From Bacteroidetes bacterium HGW-Bacteroidetes-6 (GTDB lineage: Bacteria; Bacteroidota; Bacteroidia; Bacteroidales; DTU049): a stretch of 43,481 nt of DNA. Of the stretch, positions 37,039-43,481 are shown piece by piece. The stretch lies in contig PHDB01000028.1 in assembly GCA_002842495.1 (NCBI GenBank), positions 1-43,481 on the forward strand, read 5' to 3'. How positions within the stretch are numbered: the first letter of the stretch is position 1; the number at the start of each line of letters is the position of its first letter. The notes beneath the pieces are model-generated. The model made no database searches and was not told where the DNA came from. It was given only the letters and a program-made list of their open reading frames with translations. The position numbers and the translations under genes are program-made.

Positions 37039-37231
37039 TGGGCGAAACATTACTTACTGTTTGATGCAAAATATTTTTTTGAGGCTGGATCGAACTTGTG
37101 GAATCAGCATCTTCGGGAATATATGGTTTATAGCAAGTTGGTTGTGTGTGACGGCACGATTGCGAAGAAATCCCTATAATAAACAGGAAAAATGCTCCAA
37201 CCAATAATTTTATCGATCTAAACTTCTTCAT
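37013..37231 (-). CDS. Array lipoprotein 1 (single CY motif), first gene of the operon
   Basis: 72 aa from ATG 37231. The open frame reaches 37315, but MKKFRSIKLL is a normal leader start and a promoter-like box lies just upstream. The leader is the shortest: MKKFRSIKLLVGAFFLFIIGISSQSC (Cys26), with a simple n-region. Motif TCYKPYIPEDADS (Cys33). The tail is Asn/Gln/Ser-rich. As first gene of the run it should set translation entry for the operon. Confidence 0.8.
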   Translation of the reverse strand: MKKFRSIKLLVGAFFLFIIGISSQSCRHTQPTCYKPYIPEDADSTSSIQPQKNILHQTVSNVSPNENLDTED

Positions 37232-37539
37232 GGTGTTTTTTTCTTTGCTGCAAATTTCGTGCACTAAAATTAGCAATTCATTTTTAATCTGATGCATTTT
37301 AACAACAGAATTCACAACTATATTTTGTTATTCAAACAACTTAAATTCAAAATACGCTTTTCATCGGCCTGTAATTCCACTCAAAAAAACAAACCGTTTT
37401 TCAACAAACAGGTTAACAGAAACTGCATATGCCAACGCTTTAGCAAGGCATTTCGACACTAATGTGTACAAATAATCACATAATCGATTTTACCACTTCC
37501 AAATTGCATATTTTTCGGATATTTGCCAAAATTACCCGA
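37232..37539. other. Divergent intergenic region between the lipoprotein array and the MFS transporter
   Basis: About 310 bases, AT-rich. It holds the probable array promoter near 37251 (-). GATATTTG (37519-37526), a partial -7 match, lies ahead of the transporter (+). No RNA gene, repeat or regulatory fold was recognised. Confidence 0.45.
37251..37258 (-). promoter_or_regulatory. Candidate -7 element of the array operon
   Basis: GAAATTTG on the minus strand matches TAnnTTTG in five of its six defined positions and lies 19 nt before the first ATG. A TTG 15 nt further upstream is closer than usual for a -33. The assignment is tentative. Confidence 0.3.
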
Positions 37540-38820
37540 ATGAATCAACAGAATAAATCAGGACAAACCTTTGCTTTATTTGTAATAGGTGTTTTCTTTT
37601 TCATATTTGGCTTTGTAACCTGGCTCAACGGCGTACTGATTCCTTTCTTACGTACTGCCTGTGAGCTAACAACCACTCAGGCTTTCTTTGTTGCTACGGC
37701 ATTTTACATTGCGTATTTTGTGATGGCAATTCCTGTTTCGTTTATTCTGAAAAAATTTGGTTTTGTCAACTCTATGTCGCTAGGACTGCTTATTATGATT
37801 CTTGGTTCATTGATATTTATTCCGGCTGCATATTCCCGCGAATATGGATTGTTTTTAGTGGGTTTATTTGTTCAAGGCACAGGACTCACGATGTTGCAAA
37901 CAGCTGTTAATCCATACGTAACACTACTCGGCCCGGTAGAAAGTGCGGCAAAACGAATTAGTATTATGGGTGTAGCCAATAAACTGGCAGGTGCATTCAG
38001 CGGAATCATTCTTGGTTCGGTTCTGCTTTCGAAATCGGACGAAGTGATTCAAACAGAGCTCTCTAAACTTGCCAGTGCAGCAAAATCGGTTTATCTCGAC
38101 GAATTAGCCCAAAAAGTAGTTATTCCTTACATCATCATGGCTGTTGTGTTGGCGGTGTTGGCCTTGATGGTCCGTTATGCGCGACTCCCTGAAATTTCGG
38201 GCGACGAACCCGAGGCAAAATTTACAACCAAAGGACTGCCAGCCTATGCATGGCTGGGTGTCTTTGCTATATTCTTTTATGTCGGAGCCGAAGTAGTGGT
38301 GGGCGACAGTATTATTCTTTACGGGCGCTATCTCAATCCCGATCCTTTTTTGATCAACCTGTTCGGATGGGAGATCAACATGCTTAATCCGAGCTATTTC
38401 ACTTCGTATGTTATGGCTGGAATGATTTTGGGCTATTTTATTGGCATTGTATTAATACCTAAAATAATCAGCCAGCAAAAAGCTTTGCAGTTTTTTGCCA
38501 TTAGTGCCATTACATTTGCGTCAGCAGCACTTATCACCAGTGGAACAATATCGCTTTTCTTTATTGTATTGCTTGGGATATCAAACTCCGTGATGTGGCC
38601 TGCCATTTGGCCGCTTGCTATTGAAAAAACAGGAAACAAAACACCTATCATTTCCGCATTGCTCATTATGGGAATCATTGGCGGAGCAATCATGAGTCCT
38701 CTTTTTGGGAAACTGGCCGATTTAACGAACATGCATCTGGCATACCTCATTCTCATCCCGTGTTATCTCTATATTCTTTTCTACGCTGTCAGCGGTCACA
38801 AAACAGGAAAACAAATCTGA
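37540..38820 (+). CDS. Sugar MFS transporter (FucP/GluP-type)
   Basis: 426 aa from ATG 37540 (MNQQNKSGQTFALFVIG); the upstream 26 codons overlap the promoter region. Twelve TM segments are expected. The family pattern is clear: FFIFGFVTWLNGVLIPFLRTACELTTTQAF near the N-terminus, FFVATAFYIAYFVMAIP, and GLTMLQTAVNPYVTLLGP (about 112-129), as in the proton-coupled fucose/glucose/galactose permeases. The exact sugar cannot be read from sequence. The next three genes follow closely, so it probably heads a small operon ending with nnr. Confidence 0.87.
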   Translation: MNQQNKSGQTFALFVIGVFFFIFGFVTWLNGVLIPFLRTACELTTTQAFFVATAFYIAYFVMAIPVSFILKKFGFVNSMSLGLLIMILGSLIFIPAAYSREYGLFLVGLFVQGTGLTMLQTAVNPYVTLLGPVESAAKRISIMGVANKLAGAFSGIILGSVLLSKSDEVIQTELSKLASAAKSVYLDELAQKVVIPYIIMAVVLAVLALMVRYARLPEISGDEPEAKFTTKGLPAYAWLGVFAIFFYVGAEVVVGDSIILYGRYLNPDPFLINLFGWEINMLNPSYFTSYVMAGMILGYFIGIVLIPKIISQQKALQFFAISAITFASAALITSGTISLFFIVLLGISNSVMWPAIWPLAIEKTGNKTPIISALLIMGIIGGAIMSPLFGKLADLTNMHLAYLILIPCYLYILFYAVSGHKTGKQI

Positions 38821-38821
38821 C

Positions 38822-39133
38822 ATGCTGTGGCTTTCGGTCTGGTACAACTTCATTCATTTTCTTGAAAAAAATCAGGGAGCATGTCCCGTAAAGCATTTTA
38901 CCGGTCTCGATTGCCCCGGATGTGGTTTGCAACGAGCATTTATTGAATTGCTCAAAGGAAATATTTACGAAAGCATTTCAATTCACCCGGGATTGATTCC
39001 GCTCATTCTGCTTGTTTTTCTGGGCATTTCTCAATTGATTTTCAAATGGAAAAACGGTGGAAAAGCATTGATAAGTTCAACTATTGTTGTAGTATTGATA
39101 TTTCTTATTAATTTTACCCTTAAAAGCATTTAA
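38822..39133 (+). CDS. DUF2752 small membrane protein
   Basis: 103 aa, starting 1 nt after the transporter stop. The DUF2752 hallmark is ACPVKHFTGLDCPGCGLQRAFIELLKG (about 20-46), with CPGCG and a conserved Arg. Two TM segments follow (about 55-73 and 82-99). The function of the family is not known. The Cys pair could bind a metal or heme, but nothing in the context decides this. Confidence 0.8.
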   Translation: MLWLSVWYNFIHFLEKNQGACPVKHFTGLDCPGCGLQRAFIELLKGNIYESISIHPGLIPLILLVFLGISQLIFKWKNGGKALISSTIVVVLIFLINFTLKSI

Positions 39134-39134
39134 C

Positions 39135-39482
39135 ATGGAAAATCAGCAAAACGCCCCTCAATTCCAGTACAAACCACCGGTTCCTAACGCAACCGGCGCT
39201 TTGGTTCTTGGCATTCTTTCTATTGTTTTCATTTGGTGCTATGCATTGCCCGGATTAGTAATGGGAATTGTTGCCATTGTTCTCGCGAATAAAGCAACAC
39301 AAACATTCGAAGCCAACCCGGGAATGTATAGTGAGAGTTCACTTGGCAATGCCAAAGCCGGAAAAGTAACCGGAATTATCGGACTTGCTGTAAGTGCACT
39401 CGTTTTTATTCTTATCATTGTCTATATTGTCATTCTTGGAGCAGTTCTCTTTCATCTGCCATGGGAATCGATGAGTCATTAG
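39135..39482 (+). CDS. Small two-helix membrane protein (DUF4190/CCC-type)
   Basis: 115 aa. A Gln/Pro-rich N-terminus (NQQNAPQFQYKPPVP) precedes NATGALVLGILSIVFIWCYALPGLVMGIVAIVLANKA, a hairpin of hydrophobic segments. A Gly/Asn linker (NPGMYSESSLGNAKAGK) then leads to a last TM (about 82-105). This is the layout of DUF4190-like membrane proteins common in Bacteroidota (NA..VLGI.S...GL..GI......). The role is unknown. It lies 1 nt after the DUF2752 gene and 3 nt before nnr. Confidence 0.65.
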   Translation: MENQQNAPQFQYKPPVPNATGALVLGILSIVFIWCYALPGLVMGIVAIVLANKATQTFEANPGMYSESSLGNAKAGKVTGIIGLAVSALVFILIIVYIVILGAVLFHLPWESMSH

Positions 39483-39485
39483 AAT

Positions 39486-40997
39486 ATGCTAAAAATCCTT
39501 CCAGTCGGAACCATCAGAGCTGCCGATGCATACACCATTGAGCACGAGCCTGTTTCGTCGGATGACCTTATGGAACGTGCGGCTGGATTGTGTTTTGAGT
39601 GGATATCCGAAATATTTCCGGAAAAAGAAACGGCTTTCACCGTGGTAGCCGGCACAGGCAATAATGGCGGCGACGGTCTGGTGATTGCCCGCTTGCTTAT
39701 TGAAGCCGGTTATGATGTAAAAACGGTGCTGGTAAAATTTGGAAAGACGCTGAGTGACGACTGCAAGCTAAATCTGAAACGATTGCAAAAACTTAAAAAA
39801 GTTGAAAGCATCGACTCTGAAAGTGAGGCAATTGCATTTTTACCCGGCAGCATTATTGTTGACGCATTGCTGGGTTCCGGAATATCACGTGCTCCTGAAG
39901 GACTTGCGCTACATGCCATTCAAAACATCAATACAAGTGGTCTGACTGTCATTTCAATCGACATGCCTTCGGGTCTGCTGGCCGATGCGAGTTCTTTGGC
40001 TCATGGAAAAGATATTGTAAAAGCAACATTCACGCTCACCCTCGGAGTTCCAAAACTGGCGTTGATGTTGCCCGAAAACGAACACTATTGCGGGCATTGG
40101 GATTTCATTCCGATCGGATTGCATTCAACATTCATAAATGAGGCCGAAAGCCGGTTTTTTATTTCCGAACAAAACGATATTGCTTCATTTTTCCCGTCCC
40201 GGCGTACTTTTTCGCACAAAGGAACCTATGGTCACGCATTGATTGTGGCAGGCAGCAAAGGAAAAACCGGTGCTGCTGTTTTGGCCGCAAATGCATGTCT
40301 TCGTTCGGGTTGTGGACTCACTACGGTTCATTGTCCTGAACAATCGTCCGGAATTATTCAAACAGCCGCGCCCGAAGCGATGTGTTCGGTCGATACTGAA
40401 AAAGATTTTGTTTCGCAATTGCCCGATTTGTCGGCCTATACAGCTATAGCATTCGGGCCGGGTTGCGGACAGCACAAAGCGACTGCATCGACACTCAAAT
40501 TGCTGATACAGAATTCGACTACACCGCTGGTAATTGATGCCGACGGGCTTAATATTCTTGCTGAAAACAAAACATGGTTGTCGTTTTTACCCAAAAACAC
40601 CATCCTCACACCACATCCGGGCGAATTCAAACGATTATTCGGTAGTTTTCAGGACGATTTTGCCCGACTCGAAGGAGCCCAATCAGCAGCCACAAAGTTC
40701 AATTGCATTATTGTTCTCAAAGGTGCCTGGACTGCGGTAGTTACGCCATCGAGCCAGGTGTTTTTCAACCCTAGCGGCAACCCGGGCATGGCCAAAGGGG
40801 GTAGCGGCGACACACTCACAGGACTTATTGCCGGTTTGCTGGCTCGTAAAATCTCACCCATTCACGCAGCCATTGCAGGAGTTTACCTCCACGGATTGGC
40901 CGGCGACCTGGCCGCCGAAGAACTCGGCATGGAAGCCATGAAAGCCGGAGACATTATTGAGTCTCTGAACGAGGCATGGACGTCAATTCTCTCATGA
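39486..40997 (+). CDS. nnr: Bifunctional NAD(P)H-hydrate repair enzyme
   Basis: 503 aa. It repairs damaged NADHX/NADPHX: the N-terminal YjeF_N domain (about 1-215) epimerises R and S hydrates, and the C-terminal YjeF_C domain (about 230-500) dehydrates S-NAD(P)HX using ADP. Epimerase signatures: DLMERAAGLCFEW, VAGTGNNGGDGLVIARLL (about 56-73) and DALLGSGISR. The dehydratase has the ribokinase-like features HKGTYGHALIVAGSKGKTGAA, LTPHPGEFKRLFG and the C-terminal NPGMAKGGSGDTLTGLIAGLL (about 430-450) with the catalytic Asp. Fusion of both domains is the common bacterial form. Confidence 0.93.
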   Translation: MLKILPVGTIRAADAYTIEHEPVSSDDLMERAAGLCFEWISEIFPEKETAFTVVAGTGNNGGDGLVIARLLIEAGYDVKTVLVKFGKTLSDDCKLNLKRLQKLKKVESIDSESEAIAFLPGSIIVDALLGSGISRAPEGLALHAIQNINTSGLTVISIDMPSGLLADASSLAHGKDIVKATFTLTLGVPKLALMLPENEHYCGHWDFIPIGLHSTFINEAESRFFISEQNDIASFFPSRRTFSHKGTYGHALIVAGSKGKTGAAVLAANACLRSGCGLTTVHCPEQSSGIIQTAAPEAMCSVDTEKDFVSQLPDLSAYTAIAFGPGCGQHKATASTLKLLIQNSTTPLVIDADGLNILAENKTWLSFLPKNTILTPHPGEFKRLFGSFQDDFARLEGAQSAATKFNCIIVLKGAWTAVVTPSSQVFFNPSGNPGMAKGGSGDTLTGLIAGLLARKISPIHAAIAGVYLHGLAGDLAAEELGMEAMKAGDIIESLNEAWTSILS

Positions 40998-41036
40998 TTG
41001 AAAGAATATTCAACCGCTTGTTTTTCTGAAAAGCAC

Positions 41037-41065
41037 TTGCATTTTTGAAAAAATATGTACCTTTC
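41037..41065 (+). promoter_or_regulatory. Promoter of the small lipoprotein gene
   Basis: TTG (41037-41039), an 18-nt spacer, then TACCTTTC (41058-41065), one base from TAnnTTTG. The ATG at 41091 is 25 nt downstream. Confidence 0.45.
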
Positions 41066-41090
41066 AACAATAAACCAAAATTACAAAACC

Positions 41091-41291
41091 ATGAAAAAAG
41101 TAATTTTCATCGCAGGGCTTGCTTTTGCCTTAGCATCGTGTGGTAGCAAAAGCGACAAGACCATGACCGCAGAAGAGGAAAATCAATTTGCAACCGAAGA
41201 AGTTCAAGCCATCGACTCGTCGGTAACTACTGTGGTTGACAGCATCGATGCCAAAGAAGCTAAAGTGAACGATTTACTAAAAGGAATTTAA
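41091..41291 (+). CDS. Small lipoprotein
   Basis: 66 aa from ATG 41091. MKKVIFIAGLAFALASC is a textbook lipoprotein signal with lipobox ALASC and lipid Cys17. The mature part (about 50 residues) is acidic and Ser/Thr/Asp-rich (TAEEENQFATEEVQAIDSS, VVDSIDAKEAK) and probably helical. It is not recognised and carries no CY motif, so it is not part of the array at 33552-37231. It is followed 11 nt later by a secreted protein gene, likely in the same transcript. Confidence 0.75.
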   Translation: MKKVIFIAGLAFALASCGSKSDKTMTAEEENQFATEEVQAIDSSVTTVVDSIDAKEAKVNDLLKGI

Positions 41292-41297
41292 GGGAGG
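41291..41297 (+). promoter_or_regulatory. Strong Shine-Dalgarno sequence, unusual here
   Basis: AGGGAGG with a 5-nt spacer to the ATG at 41303. Most genes in this window show no such sequence, as usual in Bacteroidota. Confidence 0.4.
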
Positions 41298-41302
41298 CCA
41301 AC

Positions 41303-41962
41303 ATGAAAAAAGTATTATCAATAATTGCAGTAGTTGCTTTTGCAGCTTTTTCGACAACTGTTTATTCTCAGGAAAACGGAAAGGGAAATGGGCAATCGCA
41401 AAATAGTGACAAACACGAAAAAGTGAGTCAGAACGATCAGCAGCAAAACAATACCAACAGCCCGGAAAGGCCACAAAATACCCATAGCGACGAAAAAGGC
41501 AAACCCAACGAGCACAGCGATGTTAAGAAGGAGAAGCCCAATGAACAAGGAAGCGGTTCAGGTTCGGATAATGTAAAAACCAACAATGGTCAAGGACATG
41601 CCTATGGACGGGAAAAAGGTGATATGAGTGGTCGCGAATTTGGTCAGTTACGTTCCGAAGAAGCCAAAAACAAAGTAAAAACCAAGCTTGACGAATCGGA
41701 GAAAGTGATTGCAGAACAGCAAGCAAGGGTTAAAACCATGCGCCAGAACTGCGAAAATGCCCGTAAAAACAACGAAGAGAAGTTGAAATCGGGCAAAATC
41801 ACCAGGCAAGAATACGAAGAAAACAATACCCGAATCGAAGAAGCTGAAGCTATAACAAGCGAAGCCGAACAGCAGGTTGTTCAGGAGCAGGAAAGAATAA
41901 ATGCGGCACGAAAAGAGATAGATCAGCCCGCTGAAAACACCGGAACTCCAACCCGAAATTAG
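41303..41962 (+). CDS. Secreted low-complexity/coiled-coil protein
   Basis: 219 aa. Signal peptide MKKVLSIIAVVAFAAFSTTVYSQ (cleavage near residue 23). Residues about 24-95 are low-complexity, rich in Asn, Gln, Lys, Ser and Gly (NGKGNGQSQNSDKHEK, KPNEHSDVKKEKPNEQGSGS). A short conserved-looking turn GQGHAYGREKGDMSGREFGQLR (about 95-116) leads into a charged helix (about 117-205: KVKTKLDESEKVIAEQQARV, EEAEAITSEAEQQVVQEQ) that should form a coiled coil. No enzymatic domain is seen. It would be periplasmic or surface-located and is followed by a strong terminator. Confidence 0.7.
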   Translation: MKKVLSIIAVVAFAAFSTTVYSQENGKGNGQSQNSDKHEKVSQNDQQQNNTNSPERPQNTHSDEKGKPNEHSDVKKEKPNEQGSGSGSDNVKTNNGQGHAYGREKGDMSGREFGQLRSEEAKNKVKTKLDESEKVIAEQQARVKTMRQNCENARKNNEEKLKSGKITRQEYEENNTRIEEAEAITSEAEQQVVQEQERINAARKEIDQPAENTGTPTRN

Positions 41963-41984
41963 AGAACTGATTCCTAATAAAAAG

Positions 41985-42003
41985 CCCCGGACATGTTTCG
42001 GGG
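41985..42003 (+). terminator. Intrinsic terminator after the coiled-coil protein gene
   Basis: CCCCGGA / TTCGGGG stem (7 bp, one G-U pair) with a short loop, followed by TTTTT. It starts 23 nt after the stop codon. Confidence 0.75.
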
Positions 42004-42210
42004 TTTTTGGTTTCCGGGTATCTCCGAAAGCTCTTTTTATTGCTTTGAGGTCCGCAGAGAAGAGCGTTAACCGGATATCTTTGCCCCTACGGAACGATTA
42101 AAACCTGGATTCAAGTTGTAAAGTCAAATTTTTGGTTTTTTTTGAAACAGCTGAACACGCAGAAAATTGAACATATTGATTATATAGACATATTAATACG
42201 ACAGATACAA

Positions 42211-42218
42211 TATTTTTG
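42211..42218 (+). promoter_or_regulatory. -7 element ahead of the diacylglycerol-kinase-family gene
   Basis: TATTTTTG is an exact TAnnTTTG match, 22 nt before the ATG. No convincing -33 at the normal distance. Confidence 0.35.
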
Positions 42219-42240
42219 AAAAAGTGGAGTTTTTACACCC

Positions 42241-42627
42241 ATGAAAGATAGACGTTTTTCATTGAAAAAAAGGATTTTAAGCTTCCGATATGCTTTCAAT
42301 GGTCTGCGTATTCTCTTTCGCGATGAGCACAATGCGCGTATTCATTTGATTGTACTTGCTTTTGTTGTTGTTGCTGGTTTCTGTTTCAACATTTCCAACG
42401 TCGAATGGATGTCGATTGCCATTGTTTCGGGTTTTGTGTTGTCGATGGAAGCAATGAATACAGCCATCGAGACATTGGCCAACTATGTTATGCCCGAGCA
42501 ACACCGGCTCATAAAAGCATCGAAAGACCTGAGTGCGGCTGCGGTTCTTATTGCTGCGATAGCAGCTGCAACAGTGGGTGTCATTATTTTTCTTCCCAAA
42601 ATTATCGATTTATGTTCCGCTTACTAA
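42241..42627 (+). CDS. Diacylglycerol kinase family protein (DgkA/undecaprenol-kinase type)
   Basis: 128 aa integral membrane kinase with three TM segments (about 35-50, 55-70, 97-117). Conserved residues: DEHNARIH with Glu29, and the catalytic block MEAMNTAIETLAN with Glu70 and Glu77, followed by KASKDLSAAAVLIAAI with the Lys-Asp pair. In bacteria this family phosphorylates diacylglycerol or, as in Gram-positives, undecaprenol. The Bacteroidota substrate is uncertain. The C-terminus overlaps the start of the next gene by 16 nt. Confidence 0.88.
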   Translation: MKDRRFSLKKRILSFRYAFNGLRILFRDEHNARIHLIVLAFVVVAGFCFNISNVEWMSIAIVSGFVLSMEAMNTAIETLANYVMPEQHRLIKASKDLSAAAVLIAAIAAATVGVIIFLPKIIDLCSAY

Positions 42628-43292
42628 AAAAGCACAACCGACTGATTGAGGCATTTGTGCTTTTTGGCATGACTCTCATGTGCTTTGGATTATCTCTTTT
42701 CAGAGTAAAAATATCGGAGACCCATTTTTTCCTGTTCCTCAACTGGAATCTGTTTCTGGCTTTTCTTCCGTGGTTTTTCAGCACCTTACTTATTATAAAG
42801 CCCAACTGGCGGAAAAACATTTTCCTGCAAATATCAATTCTGATGCTTTGGCTGCTGTTTTTCCCCAATGCACCATATATACTCACCGACCTGTTTCATC
42901 TGCGTCTCTCCACAGGTTTTCCCATTTGGTTCGATTTAGTACTTATTCTGAGTTTTGCGTGGACTGGATTGCTGTTTGGATTTATCAGCCTGAGAAACAT
43001 CGAAATCATTTTGTCGTCGTCGATAAACAAAAAAGTGATTCCGGTTGTTAGCTCGCTACTTATTTTTGCAGGAAGCTTCGGCGTTTACATTGGTCGTTTT
43101 CTGCGTTGGAACAGTTGGGATATTCTTCGCGAACCCATGCATTTGCTCTACGATATTGGCGACCGATTCCTTAATCCGTTTTCGCATCCCCGCACATGGG
43201 GTGTTACCATTTTTATGGGAATATTTCTGAATGTGGTGTATTGGTCGATGAGAGTGATGCTGAAAAATCGAAATACAGAAGAAGTTCAGTGA
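42612..43292 (+). CDS. DUF1361 membrane protein
   Basis: 226 aa from ATG 42612; the open frame extends further upstream but only through the kinase gene. It is mostly hydrophobic with about six TM segments. DUF1361 features: FFLFLNWNLFLAFLPWFFS, LLFFPNAPYILTDLFHL (about 77-93), PIWFDLVLILSFAWTGLLFG, and the GVYIGRFLRWNSWDIL block (about 155-170). The function is unknown. Overlap with the kinase gene suggests co-translation. Confidence 0.8.
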   Translation: MFRLLKKHNRLIEAFVLFGMTLMCFGLSLFRVKISETHFFLFLNWNLFLAFLPWFFSTLLIIKPNWRKNIFLQISILMLWLLFFPNAPYILTDLFHLRLSTGFPIWFDLVLILSFAWTGLLFGFISLRNIEIILSSSINKKVIPVVSSLLIFAGSFGVYIGRFLRWNSWDILREPMHLLYDIGDRFLNPFSHPRTWGVTIFMGIFLNVVYWSMRVMLKNRNTEEVQ

Positions 43293-43365
43293 TAGCCCGA
43301 TGATAAGAATTATATTATTCTTTTTTCTCATTTTTATCGATGCAATAACTCTTTCAGAAAAATGA

Positions 43366-43450
43366 TAGTCATCCAGAGCTTGTCAAAGGATGACTAAGCA
43401 TAAAACAATCATTGAATTTTGTGAATCACATTTCGACAGGCTCAATGTGA
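43366..43450. repeat. Pair of REP-like hairpins with complementary loops
   Basis: First hairpin TAGTCATCC / GGATGACTA (9-bp perfect stem, 43366-43374 with 43388-43396), loop containing GAGCTTGTC. Second hairpin TCACATT / AATGTGA (43426-43432 with 43444-43450), loop with GACAGGCTC. The two loops are complementary except for one G-U pair. Words like 'GAGCTTGTC..AGGATGA' recur as dispersed intergenic elements in many bacterial genomes, so this is probably one copy of a repeat family. No coding signal is present here. Confidence 0.55.
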
Positions 43451-43481
43451 CTGACTTTTGCTTTATTTTAAACTTTATAGT

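Noticed and set aside
33552..37231. The regularly spaced TCGTAGCA words as a CRISPR or other DNA repeat array
   Set aside because: Only 8 bases recur, at irregular spacing of 140-550 nt, always in frame as the codons for C-Y-(D/E). They reflect the protein motif.
42405..42611. Longer start for the DUF1361 gene
   Set aside because: The upstream part is an out-of-frame reading of the diacylglycerol-kinase gene. The ATG at 42612 begins the conserved hydrophobic region.

Overview
The window looks like a chromosomal segment of a Bacteroidota bacterium, most likely of the Bacteroidales/Marinilabiliales type. The support is: a fused SecDF; an OmpA-family protein with the TPR / beta-propeller / CarboxypepD-reg / OmpA layout of PorE; a TraR/DksA protein without a full zinc site; a tyrosine autokinase plus export lipoprotein; a SUMF1-type secreted protein; few Shine-Dalgarno sequences; and repeated matches to the Bacteroidota -7 promoter element TAnnTTTG. 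All calls come from reading the sequence. No database search was run.

Layout. 1-448 (-): 5' part of a secreted, probably SUMF1-type protein. 771-2759 (+): gyrB. 2835-6670 (-): operon purM-prfA-pyrF plus a MORN-repeat secreted protein. 6804-12276 (-): PorE-like OmpA protein and secDF. 12405-17493 (-): membrane-anchored lytic transglycosylase, uvrA, a LOG-family protein and a retropepsin-like protein. 17619-25678 (-): a polysaccharide locus (asnB, GT4 glycosyltransferase, Wza-like lipoprotein, tyrosine autokinase, rfbC, WecA/MraY-like transferase). 25711-27102 (-): lpdA. 27574-32035 (-): ileS, a DksA-like gene and lspA. 32163-32495 (+): a gene remnant. 37540-40997 (+): sugar MFS transporter, DUF2752, small membrane protein, nnr. 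41091-43292 (+): a small lipoprotein, a secreted coiled-coil protein, a diacylglycerol-kinase-family protein and a DUF1361 protein. The last 190 bases hold a pair of REP-like hairpins.

The most interesting region is 32561-37231 (-). Thirteen short genes (72-115 codons) lie head to tail, many overlapping by 4 nt, and end in a radical SAM/SPASM enzyme whose start lies inside the last small gene. Twelve of the thirteen products have an unusually long, Arg-rich bipartite N-terminal segment ending at a lipobox-like Cys, followed by a short polar tail. The tails carry 18 copies of a Cys-Tyr motif, roughly CY[E/D/K]xxxP followed by D[S/T], plus three degenerate copies. The lipoprotein plus rSAM pairing recalls the 'rSAM/lipoprotein' pairs known from Bacteroidetes (NCBIfam TIGR04133/TIGR04134, from memory). 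The long run of diversified paralogues and the recurrent CY motif suggest a surface-anchored, RiPP-like family modified by the rSAM enzyme. The modification itself is inference.

Other points of note: the isoleucyl-tRNA synthetase carries GIHH in place of the class I HIGH signature (the swapped GXHH motif linked to mupirocin hyper-resistance in IleRS2), and a frame-disrupted gene remnant lies between ileS and the rSAM array.
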